Source: Paulownia fortunei
Taxonomy: Eukaryota; Streptophyta; Magnoliopsida; Lamiales; Paulowniaceae
DNA: 64,000 nucleotides
Reading direction: 5' to 3'
Assembly: GCA_019321725.1 (NCBI GenBank)
Contig: CM033108.1
Span: forward strand, 13,906,060-13,970,059
The position numbers were made by a program, and so were the translations under genes. The number at the start of each line of letters is the position of its first letter. Position 1 is the first letter of the stretch. Below the pieces are notes generated by a model, which saw nothing but the letters and a program-made list of their open reading frames with translations, did not search any database and was not told the origin of the DNA. This document shows, piece by piece, positions 46,551 to 59,700 of the stretch.

Positions 46551-49500
46551 CACTTTCAACGCCACTGTAAATCAAATGCTCTTGTCTGAATTAGCTAGAT
46601 TTGGATGCATGAGAGGTTGCACCATAAAGTGCAAGTTTGATAACAGAGAGGAGGAGTGTGTGAGGATTTGTGAATTTCTAATTTCATCTGTTTTGGTCTT
46701 TGTAGATAACGTCCCCCAGTCATCCCCAATAGAGGAAGTGATTCATATTATATGCCTTGCATGAATTTAGACATATAGATGCTGATGCAATGCTGTATAT
46801 ACATATTAGTGGATGTTTTTATCCTAATTTAATTTGTATTCATATATTGTCCTTGTTAACTATAACTCGAGTGACCCCTAGAAATGTTCAAGAAAATGCT
46901 CTTACTTTTGATCATCCTGCACTAATGCCAAACCTTATAAGTTATATCTGGTGTTTTTTATTTTAAGTTATCCATGGGCTGCCTGCATAATTACAGTAAA
47001 CTGAACAGGTCCAGCACCTCTTTTTGGTATGCTAAAGTGCACGATATAGGAGATCTCTTGAGAACATTGAATGTCTCTGTTGAAGATCCATGATTGTTTT
47101 TTCCTGTAGTTTGGAGCAAAAATGTTCCCTTCCTGCTTGTATAGACTCTTGAATGGATGTTTCAAATGTGTTGAGAATTCGTAGTAGGCTACAGATGTCC
47201 CCTTTCCTTTTTCTTTTTTTTTTTTTATGAGGTGGGGGGTCTTTGGATGCTTCTCCTTTATGGGTTAATGTACATGTCAATAGAATTTACCTATAAGAAA
47301 GAAAAGCGTAAAGAAAGTATCCATTTCCGTGTCATGCATTCTTGTTCTTTGTTAATATATTTTGAGTTTTTTTAAGCAGAAGATTCATTGAAGCGGGAGT
47401 CTGGAAGCAAGGTGCACCATGCCAATATCCAAGCATCCAAGGTAGTACTCATTCTCATCCTCCTTTTTCGTATCAGTTTTCAATCTGACTTTCATGATCA
47501 TGAGTTTGTGTCTTTTCAGAACCCTCTCCTCACTTTGCATTATCAATGTGAAATCTCATGCTCCTGGCTGATACTCTTTAACTTTTTTTTTTTAACCTCT
47601 GATTATTAGCTATTTAAATAAGATTGATTCTGTCACTACCATCCTGATGGGCTTTGGATGATTTCCAGTAACAGATATCTGTTTCTTGGTGCTTTTGAAC
47701 AATTAGCAAGAATACTATCTAAATGACGATGGGGAAGGTAAAGGAGACATGTGCCTCACCCCAAGGTTTAGGCAAAGTAGCATAACAAATTCTTCAAATA
47801 TTATTCTACCTAGGAATATAAATAAGAAATTTTGACCAATTAGTTTGAAGTCTAATCCTAGACTGCGGAACACAATTGATGAAAGTGGGATTATATTGAT
47901 TAGCTAACATATGGTCATAGACCATGGATATATTCCAATTGCCTACCAGTTATTGGAGGGACCAAAACACTATTGATTTTAAAAGGTAATTGATCCTAAA
48001 TAACAAAGTTATACTAACTTACTAACAGTGCATTTATATCATCAAATTTTCTTCAAAGTTAATTCACCAAAATTCCGCATCTTGTTTAGCATGGTATAAC
48101 ATCTGAGGGATAGCAGGAGACTGTTGATTTAACTTACATTCTGGGTTTCTCGAAGGTGTTTGTGAAGTGGCATTGGGTTTATGATTTTTGCTTGATAAAT
48201 CTTAATACCTGCTGAGTTCTTATGTTTTCTATTAGGCCATAGGGCTGCATGTTTTTTTCCCTGTTGTCCTATCTATTAAATTCAACATATTCTGATTGCC
48301 CCTGACAGGCTGTCGCAGATATTATACGTACTACTTTAGGTCCACGATCGATGTTAAAGATGCTGCTTGATGCTGCTGGAGGTGATCTTCCTGATCGTCT
48401 TAACATGAACTATGGATACCTGTAATATAGGATGTAGAGAAAAAAACACAACTTTCTTGAAATATTATTTTCTGGATTTATCATACTGTCGGTCTCTGGT
48501 AGCTCAGTCAATATAGGATCAGGAAAGAGGTGTCTTCCTGAGTTGGATGCCATGCTTGATACTGCTCTCATCTTATTATGTTATCAAAGTTTTCATTTTC
48601 TTCCTGTTAAATGTTTTTCTTTTGACAAATACAGGGATTGTAGTGACAAATGACGGTAATGCTATTCTCCGTGAATTAGATGTCGCGCACCCAGCAGCAA
48701 AGGCATAGTTTCTCTGTCTGTTTTTTTTTAGACTTTTTCTTATGTGTGGTTTGACTCCTTTATTGACCAAACAAAAAAGAAGAGTCCTATTTGACTGTAG
48801 CTTACAGTTGTATTATATTCTATTGTAGTCTATGAACATAAATTTTGCCAAACTTTTATCACTTGATTGCCTTTTGACATGTGTGCCTTTTTGTTATGGT
48901 GGCAGTCAATGATTGAACTAAGCCGAACTCAGGATGAGGAGGTAGGAGACGGGACAACATCTGTGATTGTCCTTGGTATGTATTGAATTTACTTGTAATC
49001 TGATTCATTTGTTTATGATACTTCATGGATATTGTCTGCTAAGTTCGCAATGGGGACAAATGGTACTTATGCAAGTGTGCACTTGCATGTACATATCTAT
49101 TGCATATGAATGATAGCCCTGTTTTGGGTGTATTTATGTGCATTTTCTACTGATTAAACATGCTAGTTCACTGTGCGCGCTCCCACACATACACTTGTGG
49201 GTGCGTGTTCGTGTTATGTTCCTATTTGTATGATGTGTGCTTACAATTGAGATTTTTTTTTGTGTGTGCAATTAATAAATGCTTTTTAAATTTCTTATTT
49301 GTCAATGTGAAACTTAAGTGATTGTCTGCTAAAAAAGGTTTATGTTTGAAAATATTTAGTTTTTTGTTTTGTTTCCTTAGGTATAAAGTATTGACTGATT
49401 TCCTTATCTTTGAATAATCTATTCCTTGAAGCTGGTGAAATGCTCCATGTTGCGGAAGCCTTCATTGACAAGAACTATCATCACACAGTCATCTGTCAAG

Positions 49501-52500
49501 GTAATTATGATTTCTATTTAATATTCAGTACATGCGTGGATTATCTATATTGACAGTGATAAGTTTCTTTTTCTTGCGCGACAGCTTATAATAAAGCTCT
49601 GGAGGATGCTGTCTCTATACTTGACAAAATTGCAATGACTGTAGATGTAAAGGATCGTAAGTTTATTGCTTTTATTATTCCTCTAAATACAGTGTCAATG
49701 TGGTTTAATTTTATAATATATTTAAAATCTCTAAACTGGAAAAATTTCAGTTGTTTGGCATATTAATTGAGCCAACAATTTTGTGGTTGGATTTAGTTCT
49801 GATCAAGGTAACAGTAGCCACCTTATGCCTTCTGGAGTTCATTACTTGTAGGAATGTATACTTTTTGTTCCTTAGGATTACTGCCACTTTTTTTATGCAT
49901 GAGATCCCCCACCCCCACCAAGCCCTCTCACCCAGCGTAGGCTTGCATCAGGCTTCATCTATATTTTACAGTATTGAATGAACACTCTGAATTACAGTAG
50001 ACATAGAATAATTACTGAAACGCATGAAGTTGTTTGGTATGATCTTTCTAGTTGTAATAGTTGTACAACTTGCAATGTTCATGTTTCAGATCATGTCACT
50101 TCTTTCACCTAATTATGAAAATGTCTCTTTGATGATCAGATTCCTTTATCTCTTTTTAAATAATTTATTGTTTTACTCCAATCTTTTCCTCCTTGAGAAT
50201 CAAATGAGCTGACTATGCTGCCGCTCAATTGTCATAATGAGTGCATGAGCGGCCTTTTACATATGGTGATCGATTGTGACTACTCCTGCCTGATTTCTTT
50301 CTTTAGTGTAATCTGGCCTTTTGCATATGGTGATCAATTATGACTACTCCTATCTGATTTTTTTCTTTAGTGTAAGCTGTCTTGTATTTTTTATCAAGAC
50401 TACTTCTGTGAATAAACTTCAGGGCAAACCATTTCAACCTCTGTGTTAAGGTGTAAGAAGTTCAATGCCATACACTAGAGCTAATCAAACTGAAGTAATA
50501 GCTCAATTTAGGCTTATGATGGCTGTCTCAGAGCTTTTGATGCATCATTTTTAATGGATGGGCATTTTTAGTTCATTTCTTTCTTTCTTCAAGCTCTTAT
50601 TTTGGTATGTTTCTCATTTGGCAGGTGAAACAATGTTAGGACTTGTCAAGAGTTGTATTGGGACAAAATTTACTAGTCAATTTGGCGATTTGATCGCTGT
50701 AAGTATTTCCATCATTGGTTACTGTTTGTGGGTAGTAATTCTATCTGCCCCTTCTCAATCGTCCAGCCACTGTCGTTCCTTCTCCTCCTCTCGCTAAAGA
50801 TGTCGATAATGAATTTTGACTTCCTCTTTTCCTTTTTGTCAAAAATAAAAATAAAAAAAATAAAAAGGGCATACTGAAGTGATGATAATATAAGAAAAAG
50901 AAATAGGGGATGACCTGTCAATATAGAGTAATCACAATAATACATGCTCTGACTGAGCTAGGATTGTTGAGTTTCATTTGTGTCTGGGATGTTTTGGGAC
51001 ATCTTCGGATTGATGGAACAGAGGGTGGTAAACTTGTTACACTTAATGATTTAGATTAGAATAAATGTGACTTTTATGGGTTCTGGTTCAGGTGAAGTTG
51101 AGAACATAACCACCAGCATACCTTGCTCAAGTCCTAGTAGGGTTTAGTCAGAGTTTGCAGGGGCTCTAGATAATAGGTCTAGACTGAGTTGGGATTAGGG
51201 GTGCTCATCTGGTAAAACCAAACCAAAAATTGAGTTATGTCATTTGTATCACCTACTGATTTGAATGGTTTGATTTGGTAATCTCGGATTAGTACAGTGT
51301 ACTGAAAATCTCAACAAAATTGAAGAAATAAAGAAATAAAGAAATAAAGCAGTGGAAGAGAGAATGGCAGTGATCATTGCTGAAGTGCTATTTTTTTTTA
51401 TGTTTTATTTTTGAACACTATACAAGTGTTCTAACATTAGACCAAAAGAAGAAAATATGAAAGAGAAAACAGAAAATAACGGAGACATATTAGTTAAATA
51501 ATTATTTCACTACTAGCTTCAACCTCCAAAATCTGTGTAGGTGTGAGCATGGCTGCCTTCCTCATCTCATTTGATGAAAATCCCTAGAATATTGAAGATT
51601 AGGCGACTGATGAAATCAGAAAAATGAGGAATGGGGGCATAGACGAGCTGACAGGAGTCAATTGGGTTGCTAGAGGAGGCAATCTTTGGTTGACTATGCA
51701 GAGAGATATATGGTTGAGAGTCAGGGTCTATGCACAACAAAACATGGTGTCGTTGGGGTGACGTAGATCAAGAAAAATAGAGAGATTTATGTGTTAAGAG
51801 TTAAAGGTATTTTTCACAAGCTGAAACTAGTAGATAGAAGTTATTTAAATTGGATATTTTGACATTTTCATAAATTTATTGTAAAAACAAAATATCAAAT
51901 TCGGTATTGGGTTTGATTCGGTTAATCGAGGCATAAAACTATTACCGAACTTCTTAAACAATGAAATGAATACTGAATGAAAATTTCGATTTCGACCAAT
52001 ATACTGGATTGTGAATATCCCTAGTTGGGACTATGTCTGGTTAAGTTTGAGATAGGGATGGCAATGGGTTTGGGGTGGATTTTTTTGAACTAAATGGGCT
52101 ATGTGTTGGGGGTATGGGTCTTGCTATTCTGGAACAGACCAGTTTGGTAGGCATCGGTTTAGCAAGACCTGCCCCATATATAGATATAGGTATTTACATA
52201 TATAGGTTTTTTCTATTCCTCACTCTTTCAAAACATATGGCGTCCAGGAAAAGCAGAGAGAAGTTGTTCTGATGCAAGCAAGTGATGGAGAAGAAGATTA
52301 TTTTTATCTTATGTATTCTCACTGCACAAACATACCATGTATACATTTGCCTCTCAAAATGAGTTAAAATATTTCCTGATATTCCAATTAAATTTGAAGA
52401 ACCTGTAGACATCCCTTTAGGCAGAGAAGTGTGGAACTTTTTCACTACTCTAAGGGAACTATTCACGGTTTAGACACAGCGGTGGCCCGTCAAGCTCTTT

Positions 52501-55500
52501 CACAACCAAGGCCATGAAATATTTCAGTAGTGTCGGATCTATGGAAGCCTTGAATTCCCTTTATATTTTTTTTGGAGTTGTGTAAGCTTTGCAAGTTCTT
52601 GACTGGGTCTAGCAGATTTGCTGGACTCTACCCATTGGGTCCTAGTTTGGGAACTGGGTGTGTTTGGTCCATGATAGGGCAGGGGAGGTGGGTCTCGGCT
52701 TTCCCCAGAAGCCGGTAGGGCGAATCTCGGGGTGAGTTTCGGGTTTTGGCAAACCTGCCTTATTGCTATCCCTAGTTTGAAATCAATCAACAATCCAGGT
52801 TAATCAAGTAAACATTAAATTTCCTTGTACCCGGAACATGGGCAGTAAGAATGCATATTTAAGTTGCATTTATGTGTGAAATATCGTTGTAGAGTTACAG
52901 CTTAGTCACAGTAATAAGACATTATGAAATTTGAACCTACGTTTTATTGTTACAATGTGATTGGGATTGCATTCATAGGTTGTTCTTGTTGAATCTTACA
53001 GGACTTGGCAATAGATGCCACTACCACAGTAGGTGTGGATCTTGGCCAAGGATTGCGTGAGGTGGATATCAAGAAGTACATTAAGGTAGAGAAGGTTCCT
53101 GGTGGTCAGTTGGACGACTCAAAAGTTTTAAAAGGAGTCATGATTAACAAGGATGTTGTTGCTCCTGGTAAAATGAGAAGAAAAATACTAAATCCAAGAA
53201 TTATTCTTCTTGATTGTCCTCTTGAGTACAAGAAAGGTGAGAACCAAACCAATGCTGAACTGTTAAGGGAAGAAGACTGGAGTGTCTTACTGAAAATGGA
53301 AGAGGAATACATAGAGAACCTATGTATGCAGATACTAAAGTTCAAACCAGATTTAGTAATAACTGAAAAGGGGCTTAGTGATCTGGCTTGCCATTATCTT
53401 AGCAAGGCTGGTGTCAGTGCAATCAGAAGGCTAAGGAAGACGGACAACAACAGAATTGCCAAAGCTTGTGGGGCAGTTATTGTTAACAGACCTGATGAAT
53501 TGCAGGAATCTGATATTGGTACTGGTGCTGGACTGTTTGAGGTGCGAAAAATTGGTGATGAGTTCTTTGCATTCATTGTTGACTGCGAGGATCCAAAAGC
53601 ATGTGCAGTCCTTTTAAGGGGTGCTAGCAAGGACCTGCTGAATGAAGTGGAGAGAAATCTGCAGGTATCTATTAGTTTTGGTACCCCAATACATGTTACT
53701 TTGTACACACCATGATTCTGAGTGTCAAAATACGTTTGTACACAGGATGCAATGTCTGTAGCAAGAAACATAATAAAAAATCCGAAACTTGTTCCTGGTG
53801 GGGGTGCTACAGAGCTGACTGTATCAGCTATCTTAAAGCAGAGGAGCTCATCTATCGAAGGCATAGAAAAGGTAAAGAATTCTTATGCTCCCCTTATGTT
53901 GCATCGCTGTTTATTGTTTCTCAAACAATTGTTCACCTTCAGTTATAACCACCTTAGAGTATCTGTAAATACCACCACTGAGAATGTTATGCTGATATTT
54001 ATTTGTCAGAAACTGTGTCAATACCGGATTTGGATATTATTACTCAAATTTGTACGGACTACCAGATACTGATATTGATCTATAGAGCATGAATCAGACA
54101 GCCTCAATTAAGGCTTGAGCTTGAAGTGCAATTAAATGCATTGTTTGGGGGATACTCATGGCACTATTATCAATTAGAGTAACTTATGGTTGGCTTTTGT
54201 TGAACTATGAAAATGAAGTATCCAGGCTCCCTTTCGAAAAAACCCAATTGGTAGTGTATCCATGATTGCTACATGTATCATAAATGAGTCTTGTTTGTTA
54301 GTTCGGACTTGTTTAGTATTGAATTGGGGCCAAGACGAAAAAAGTTCTTCTAGTCAAGAAGCGCGTCCTTCCTTTGTATTCAAATGGTTTGATTTGACAT
54401 TTCCTAAGAATTGACTTGGTGAAATCTACTATTTCATATATCTGGAAAAGGAATGATTCATCGGGCTCAGGACTGGAGCATGTACGAACAGTCTGCTTTC
54501 ATTTTAACAAAAGTAACTCTTTTAGAATTTTCCTCCTGATAAAACCTGTTGTGAAACTACCTACCAACTCATGCATCTAACATCATGAGGGTATAGAGAA
54601 ACTTTTTTGAACTTTTCAACAAAAGTGTAACTCTTATAAGCTTTCCCTCCTGATAAAACCTGTTATGAAACTGCCAACATGCATCTAGTATTTGAGGATA
54701 TAGAGAAACTCACATATCATTTCTCTGAATATTTTTTTTATAAGTTCTCCTTCAATGCATCATTCTGAACAGTGGCCTTATGAAGCTGCTGCAATCGCAT
54801 TTGAGGCTATACCGAGAACTTTGGCTCAGAATTGTGGGGTCAATGTGATTCGGACTATGACTGCCTTACAAGGAAAGGTAAAATATCCTTATTTTGTGTG
54901 CTTGAAGTTTTGTACAAGCTCTAAACCACAACCCGTTGTTATTTATATGTTTGATCTTTTATAGCATGCAAATGGTGAGAATGCTTGGATCGGCATTGAC
55001 GGGAATACCGGTGACATTACTGATATGAAAGAGCGTAAGGTGTGGATTTTGGTTTCCCTTTCCTTTCCCTCTTCGTTTTGGATGTAATCATGAGTTGGGT
55101 GATAAATTGAGTTCCTTATGAGTTTGCTAATGGCTACTAACAGCAATATCTAGAACATTAGCACAAGATGGCCCTTGAGGTTCTCCCCTCTTTATGAATT
55201 GTTTTTCCCAACAGAAATACCTTATTATGTGCTCTTGATCTTGGCTGTAATCATGAGTGAGGTGATGAAATGAGTGTCTTATGGATCTGCTAGTGGCTAT
55301 TAACATTTATCCTGACAGATAAGTCGCACCTCATGTGCCCTTTACCTTTCTTGTTTTGCAAACTCATCCTGTTACTTTCAATCTTGAATTTCATATTTAT
55401 CAAAGTTGTGAAGTTCTAAATATATTTGGTAGTTTACTCTATCCTTTTCGTACGCTCTTTATGTTTGATGCTGAATGCATATTATTGAACTTTTTTTCGG

Positions 55501-55726
55501 ATTTATTAATTCACTGATATACCCGGATGTTTAGATATGGGATTCATACACTGTGAAGGGGCAGGCATTTAAGACAGCCATTGAAGCTGCTTGCATGCTT
55601 TTGAGAATTGATGATATAGTGAGTGGGATCAAGAAGAAGCAGGCCCCTGCAGCAGGCCAGGCTCCATCAAAGCCTAAAATTGAGGAAGAAGGTGATGCAG
55701 ACAATGAGCATATAATTCCTGAGTGA
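46308..55726 (+). CDS. CCT3: CCT3: T-complex protein 1 subunit gamma (chaperonin TRiC/CCT), 13 coding exons
   Basis: One of eight subunits of the cytosolic ATP-driven chaperonin that folds actin, tubulin and other proteins. Coding exons: 46,308-46,332; 47,380-47,441; 48,309-48,381; 48,635-48,702; 48,906-48,975; 49,432-49,500; 49,585-49,656; 50,625-50,698; 53,002-53,664; 53,746-53,871; 54,773-54,877; 54,965-55,039; 55,535-55,726. They total 1,674 bases, that is 557 residues plus stop, the usual length of plant CCT3. Phases agree at every junction. Exon 1 encodes M-H-A-P-V-L-V-L. Equatorial motifs include N-D-G-N-A-I-L-R-E and G-D-G-T-T (residues 90-94). Exon 9 encodes the intermediate and apical domains (V-I-T-E-K-G). 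The probable catalytic aspartate is D393, first residue of exon 10, with P-G-G-G at 409-412. The tail reads I-I-P-E. All introns are GT-AG except intron 4 (GC-AG). P117 of the usual H-P-T motif is His here. The gene looks functional. Confidence 0.96.
46485..46547 (+). repeat. (TG)n(GA)n compound microsatellite in CCT3 intron 1
   Basis: About 13 TG dinucleotides are followed directly by about 17 GA dinucleotides, 170 bases downstream of exon 1. The short frame translating as CVCVCV and ERERER is an artefact of it. Confidence 0.93.
48703..48905 (+). other. CCT3 intron 4, GC-AG type
   Basis: Exon 4 ends ...GCAGCAAAG and the intron begins GCATAG; it ends GGTGGCAG before TCAATG. The protein reads A-A-K-S-M-I-E across the junction, fixing the splice sites. 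Reading on into the intron gives an immediate stop (GCA TAG). Confidence 0.85.
50251..50378 (+). repeat. 64-base tandem duplication in CCT3 intron 7
   Basis: Units 50,251-50,314 and 50,315-50,378 share GGCCTTTTRCATATGGTGAT and end CTTTAGTGTAAKCT; they differ at a few positions. Confidence 0.88.
51196..52023. mobile_element. hAT-type MITE 1 in CCT3 intron 8
   Basis: An 828-base element starts TAGGGGTGCTCATC and ends GTGAATATCCCTA, imperfect terminal inverted repeats of hAT style. The flanks GTTGGGAT (51,188-51,195) and GTTGGGAC (52,024-52,031) are 8-bp target duplications with one mismatch. There is no transposase frame, so it is non-autonomous. Internal phrases such as GGTTTGATTTGG and GGTTTGATTCGG mirror each other across the element. 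Confidence 0.82.
52053..52774. mobile_element. hAT-type MITE 2 in CCT3 intron 8
   Basis: A 722-base element starts TAGGGATGGCAATGGG and ends ATTGCTATCCCTA, terminal inverted repeats of about 13 bases with one mismatch. The flanks GTTTGAGA (52,045-52,052) and GTTTGAAA (52,775-52,782) are 8-bp duplications with one mismatch. There is no transposase. It lies 29 bases from MITE 1. The frames at 52,075-52,272 and 52,539-52,793 are chance readings. Confidence 0.82.
54502..54711 (+). repeat. About 110-base tandem duplication in CCT3 intron 10
   Basis: Units from 54,502 and 54,612 share AACAAAAGTAACTC-like starts, CCTCCTGATAAAACCTGTT and ATAGAGAAACT; they differ by substitutions and small gaps. Confidence 0.8.
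55080..55310 (+). repeat. Diverged tandem duplication in CCT3 intron 12
   Basis: 55,080-55,150 and 55,245-55,310 share TGTAATCATGAGT, GGTGATRAA and GCTA-TGGCTA; similarity is weaker than in the other intron duplications. Confidence 0.6.
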
Positions 55727-56760
55727 GAGTAAGTGTAGTTGGCTGGATTGCATCTCTGATCTGTAAATGAAATTATCTTCTCAATTGATATTGGTTCTTA
55801 AAACAATTTTGGCATTGTCGTCCTTTCTGCTGTTTTTGGCTGGATGCAGAATGCATTGCCGTTTCATTCCCCTGATTGAGTTGCAGGTTGAGTTTTGTAG
55901 AATGTTCTTTCTTTCTCCACTGTTACTGGGAACTCTTGCCACTTGGGCTGACACTTGAGTTTCTACTGAACTTAGATTGTGGTTTTTGTGACTTTTCTGA
56001 TGTATTGCTCTTGTTTCAAACGCCATTCATGAATTTTCTCCTCAAGAATCAGAGGCCTAAATTTCCGGGTTTGGCTTTTAGTGGATTCTGGAGATGTTGA
56101 CTGCTAAGAAGATAAAATCATATCTTAATAGTTTATATGAATTTCTTGGACCCAATCTGATTCAAATCCACTAATGTACACAATTACGAATACACAGATA
56201 TGGTGAAATCTAAGGCTATTGGTTGCCTAGAAAATACAACCAGATCTGTTCTGAAAGTTGTTTGGATTTCTTGAACACAATCTCGTTAAAATTGAAATTA
56301 AAATACATTGTATGGATGTTGGTGGACCGGATTGAGCTAGATTTAGTTGGTCGAAATTTGCATTGTTGGTGAATGAGAGGCCTTGTCTGAACCGAGTCTG
56401 GAAGCACTATTCTAAACTGAAGTCCAGCTTTATCGAATCAAATAGGTCCAAACCAAGTCCAGCCTTAGTGAGGCTAGAGCCGATTCAAGCTTTCCCATGG
56501 ACTGTGATCATCTTTATCTGAGAAAATTAGTCAGTTAATCAGTGAAATGTTTGTTTTCCTTAAACAACTCTCTTTGTTTACTATATTTATTTCAGGTTGG
56601 TGATAATGCCAGATCAATATCCATATTGTCTCTAAGAGCAATAACTTTATTGGCACAAGGAATTTCTTGTCTGTTGATAAATATAATACATTATGTAGTA
56701 TGAAATTTATTCACAATTTATAAATATATATATTATAATTGTTCTATTGAAGGAGCAGCT
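55727..56760 (+). other. CCT3 3' UTR and intergenic spacer
   Basis: No coding frame of interest. The 3' UTR presumably extends a few hundred bases past the stop at 55,724-55,726. I see no canonical AATAAA soon after it, which is not unusual in plants. Confidence 0.5.
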
Positions 56761-59700
56761 TAGTTGAAACGATTCAAATTGTTGGTTCCAATCTTGAAAT
56801 CGCTAGGGCTACATGCTTAATTCACACTTTGAACAAATTCATAAGTTTTGAATTTTTGTTAGAAAATTCAAACTCTTATTTCTAATTAGAAGTATGAGAG
56901 TACAACTTTAATTCTTAAATTAATTTGTAATAAAAGAATTAAGTTGATTATTAAAAGATGGAATTTGTTGATGGAAGAAAGAATACAAGGTATTATGGAA
57001 AGGGGTTGGTCTTCTTGTAAGGATGGGGCAGAATTTTGCTTCAAGAAGCACTCAAAAATTTGGCCAATTTGATAGTATATTTATATACTTTTGTCTTGCA
57101 ATAATTCAATAACACGCTCTTTTTCAACATCTGTCTTGTGTCTTTAAATCCATCCAAGACGAAGAGTGTTTGACTTGTTCATCAAGATTTTTATGGGGCC
57201 TTTTTTATGGCTCATCAACTTGAGTTTGGATTTTAGTTAATTTAGTTAAGTCTATTTAATTAATTTTTATTAATTAAACAATTTGATTAATTAATTCATT
57301 GTTCTAAAACTATCTGATAGTAGAATATAATTACTTTAAAAATATTCAATGCATACTTTATTTGATTTTAAAATTCTTAATTACTTTTACTTTTGAATTT
57401 TTCAACTATTAAAATTTAGTATACAATTATAAATAAAATGTCATGACATAGAGAGAAATTTTTAGTAATTACATTTTTTAAATTTAATATATACTTTAAT
57501 TCTTCAAAATAAAAACTATTTGATATCATCTAATGAATTAAATTATATTTACAAAAAAAAAAATCAATTCATACTATTTAAATTTGTACTTAACTATTAT
57601 TGCATTTCTAACAGAATTTGAAATTTTTAAAAACTTATATTTTTGAATTATTGTGCATGAAGAATTTAGTATCTACTTTTAAATTAAATGTCATTCAAAA
57701 TAGAAAAATATTTTAATCATTAAATCTTTTAAATCTACTAATTTGTCTCTAACAATAACAACAAACATGAAGACAAAATGAAGATAAAGTTTCCCGTGTT
57801 ATTCCTGCTAAAAACTAGTAACAATGTAAAAAATAAAATTTTTAAAAATCGAATATCACTGTATGCGATAAATAGCTCTAATTATTTTGTATTGCCTCCA
57901 ACAAATAAAAGTTTAAATCGTAAGCATATTTAAAATTATTTTTATATCAATGTTTTGTCTAGTTAATTAAAATATATTATTTATTTTTGCATTTAATTTA
58001 TTTTGAGTTTTTATTTAATTTTTGAATTTTACATTTCTGAGTTATTGTACTAGTAAAATTTAGTATATACTTTTAAATTAAATTTCATAAATTATACAAG
58101 AATGTTTTGTAATTATACTTTCAAAATTAAAATATTTTTAATTTTTCTTAACAATATTCAAAAGTTAAATTGACTGTACATTTTAACCAAATACTGTCAT
58201 AGGAAATAAAATTTATTTACCTTCAAAATAGTCATTATATATTCTTTTATGCATCTAATTTATACTCCATCAAAATAACTACAATAAATATTTCTCATAA
58301 TCTACTAATTTACCTCTAACAATTAACAAACAAGAATAAAAGAACAAAGCACTCTTGTAATGCTTCCTTTCAATTTATAAGTTATATTTCAATGCGTACT
58401 TTATTTGATTTTAAAATTCTTAATTACTTTTACTTTTGAATTTTTCAGCTGTTAAAATTTAGTATACAATTATAAATAAAATGTCATGACATAGAGAGAA
58501 TTTTTTAGTAATTGCATTTTTTAAATTTAATATATACTTTGATTCTTCAAAATAAAAACTATTTGATATTAGCTAATGAATTAAATTATATTTACAAAAA
58601 AAAAATTCAATTCATACTATTTAAATTTGTACTTAACTATTATTGCATTTCTAACAGAATTTAAAATTTTTAAAAACTTATATTTTTGAATTATTGTGCA
58701 TGAAGAATTTAGTATATACTTTTAATTAAATTTCATTCAAAATAGAAAAATATTTTAATCATTAAATCTTTTAAATCTTCTCATTTGTCTCTAACAAATA
58801 ACAACAAACGTGAAGACAAAATGAAGATAAGGTTTCCCGTGTTATTACTGCTAAAAACTAGTAACAATGTAAAAAATAAAATTTCAAAAATTGAATATCA
58901 CTATATTCGATAAATAGCCCTAATCTAATTAAATTAAGTTTAATTAATAATCATATTATTGAATTTGACAAATTAATTTAAAGAGGTTAAATTGATTTAT
59001 GCCTTAACACCTTATGAGCCTCTAATCTTATTAAATTCAATTAAATAATTTTATTATTTTAATAAATTAATTTTAGGTTTAATTAATTAATTTCTATTAA
59101 TATATTTAATACAACTCTTTAGATTACCTTTTATATTAGAATTGAACTTTTTGATTTGTGTGAGACCTTTTACCTTCACAACTAACCTAGTAATAGTCTT
59201 ACAATTCTTACGAATTAATTGAATATATTAATTATTTTGATTAGTTAATCTAATAAATTAATCGTATTGGAATAAACTCCTTCATTCAAGAACATATCAA
59301 GCCATGGAAAATACTTATTAGTGTATTATGACTACCTTATATTAAGTGAAATAACCTCGAACCTATTTCCTATTATGAGTACCATGCAAGTACAATCAAT
59401 TTATTTTCTAACGTCACGATTAAGTGTACTGCACGGATTATCAGTCGAAATTCTATTTGACTTAATGATTATGATTTCATTCTCAGTCTCATTGACTCCT
59501 TGATGAATCATTAGACAATCCTCATTTAATATTCATCTTGTCTTTGCCATGGTCTTCCAAGTCAGGGACTATGAAAAGCATAGGATATTAACCTATTCTT
59601 CTAAATAGGTGATGGATCATTTATTAGGCACTTATAACTTTCATACATGAAGATTATATTCAACGTATTTCCCTTATGATTGTCAAGCAATTGAAAAATA

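Noticed and set aside
46486..46764. 92-residue frame beginning with alternating C-V and E-R residues
   Set aside because: Translation of the microsatellite in CCT3 intron 1.
53106..53864. Minus-strand frames of 79 and 156 residues
   Set aside because: Antisense shadows of CCT3 exons 9 and 10, which fit the family exactly on the plus strand.
57345..58924. Direct repeats as LTRs of a TRIM element
   Set aside because: No TG...CA ends, no primer site after the first copy, no polypurine tract before the second.
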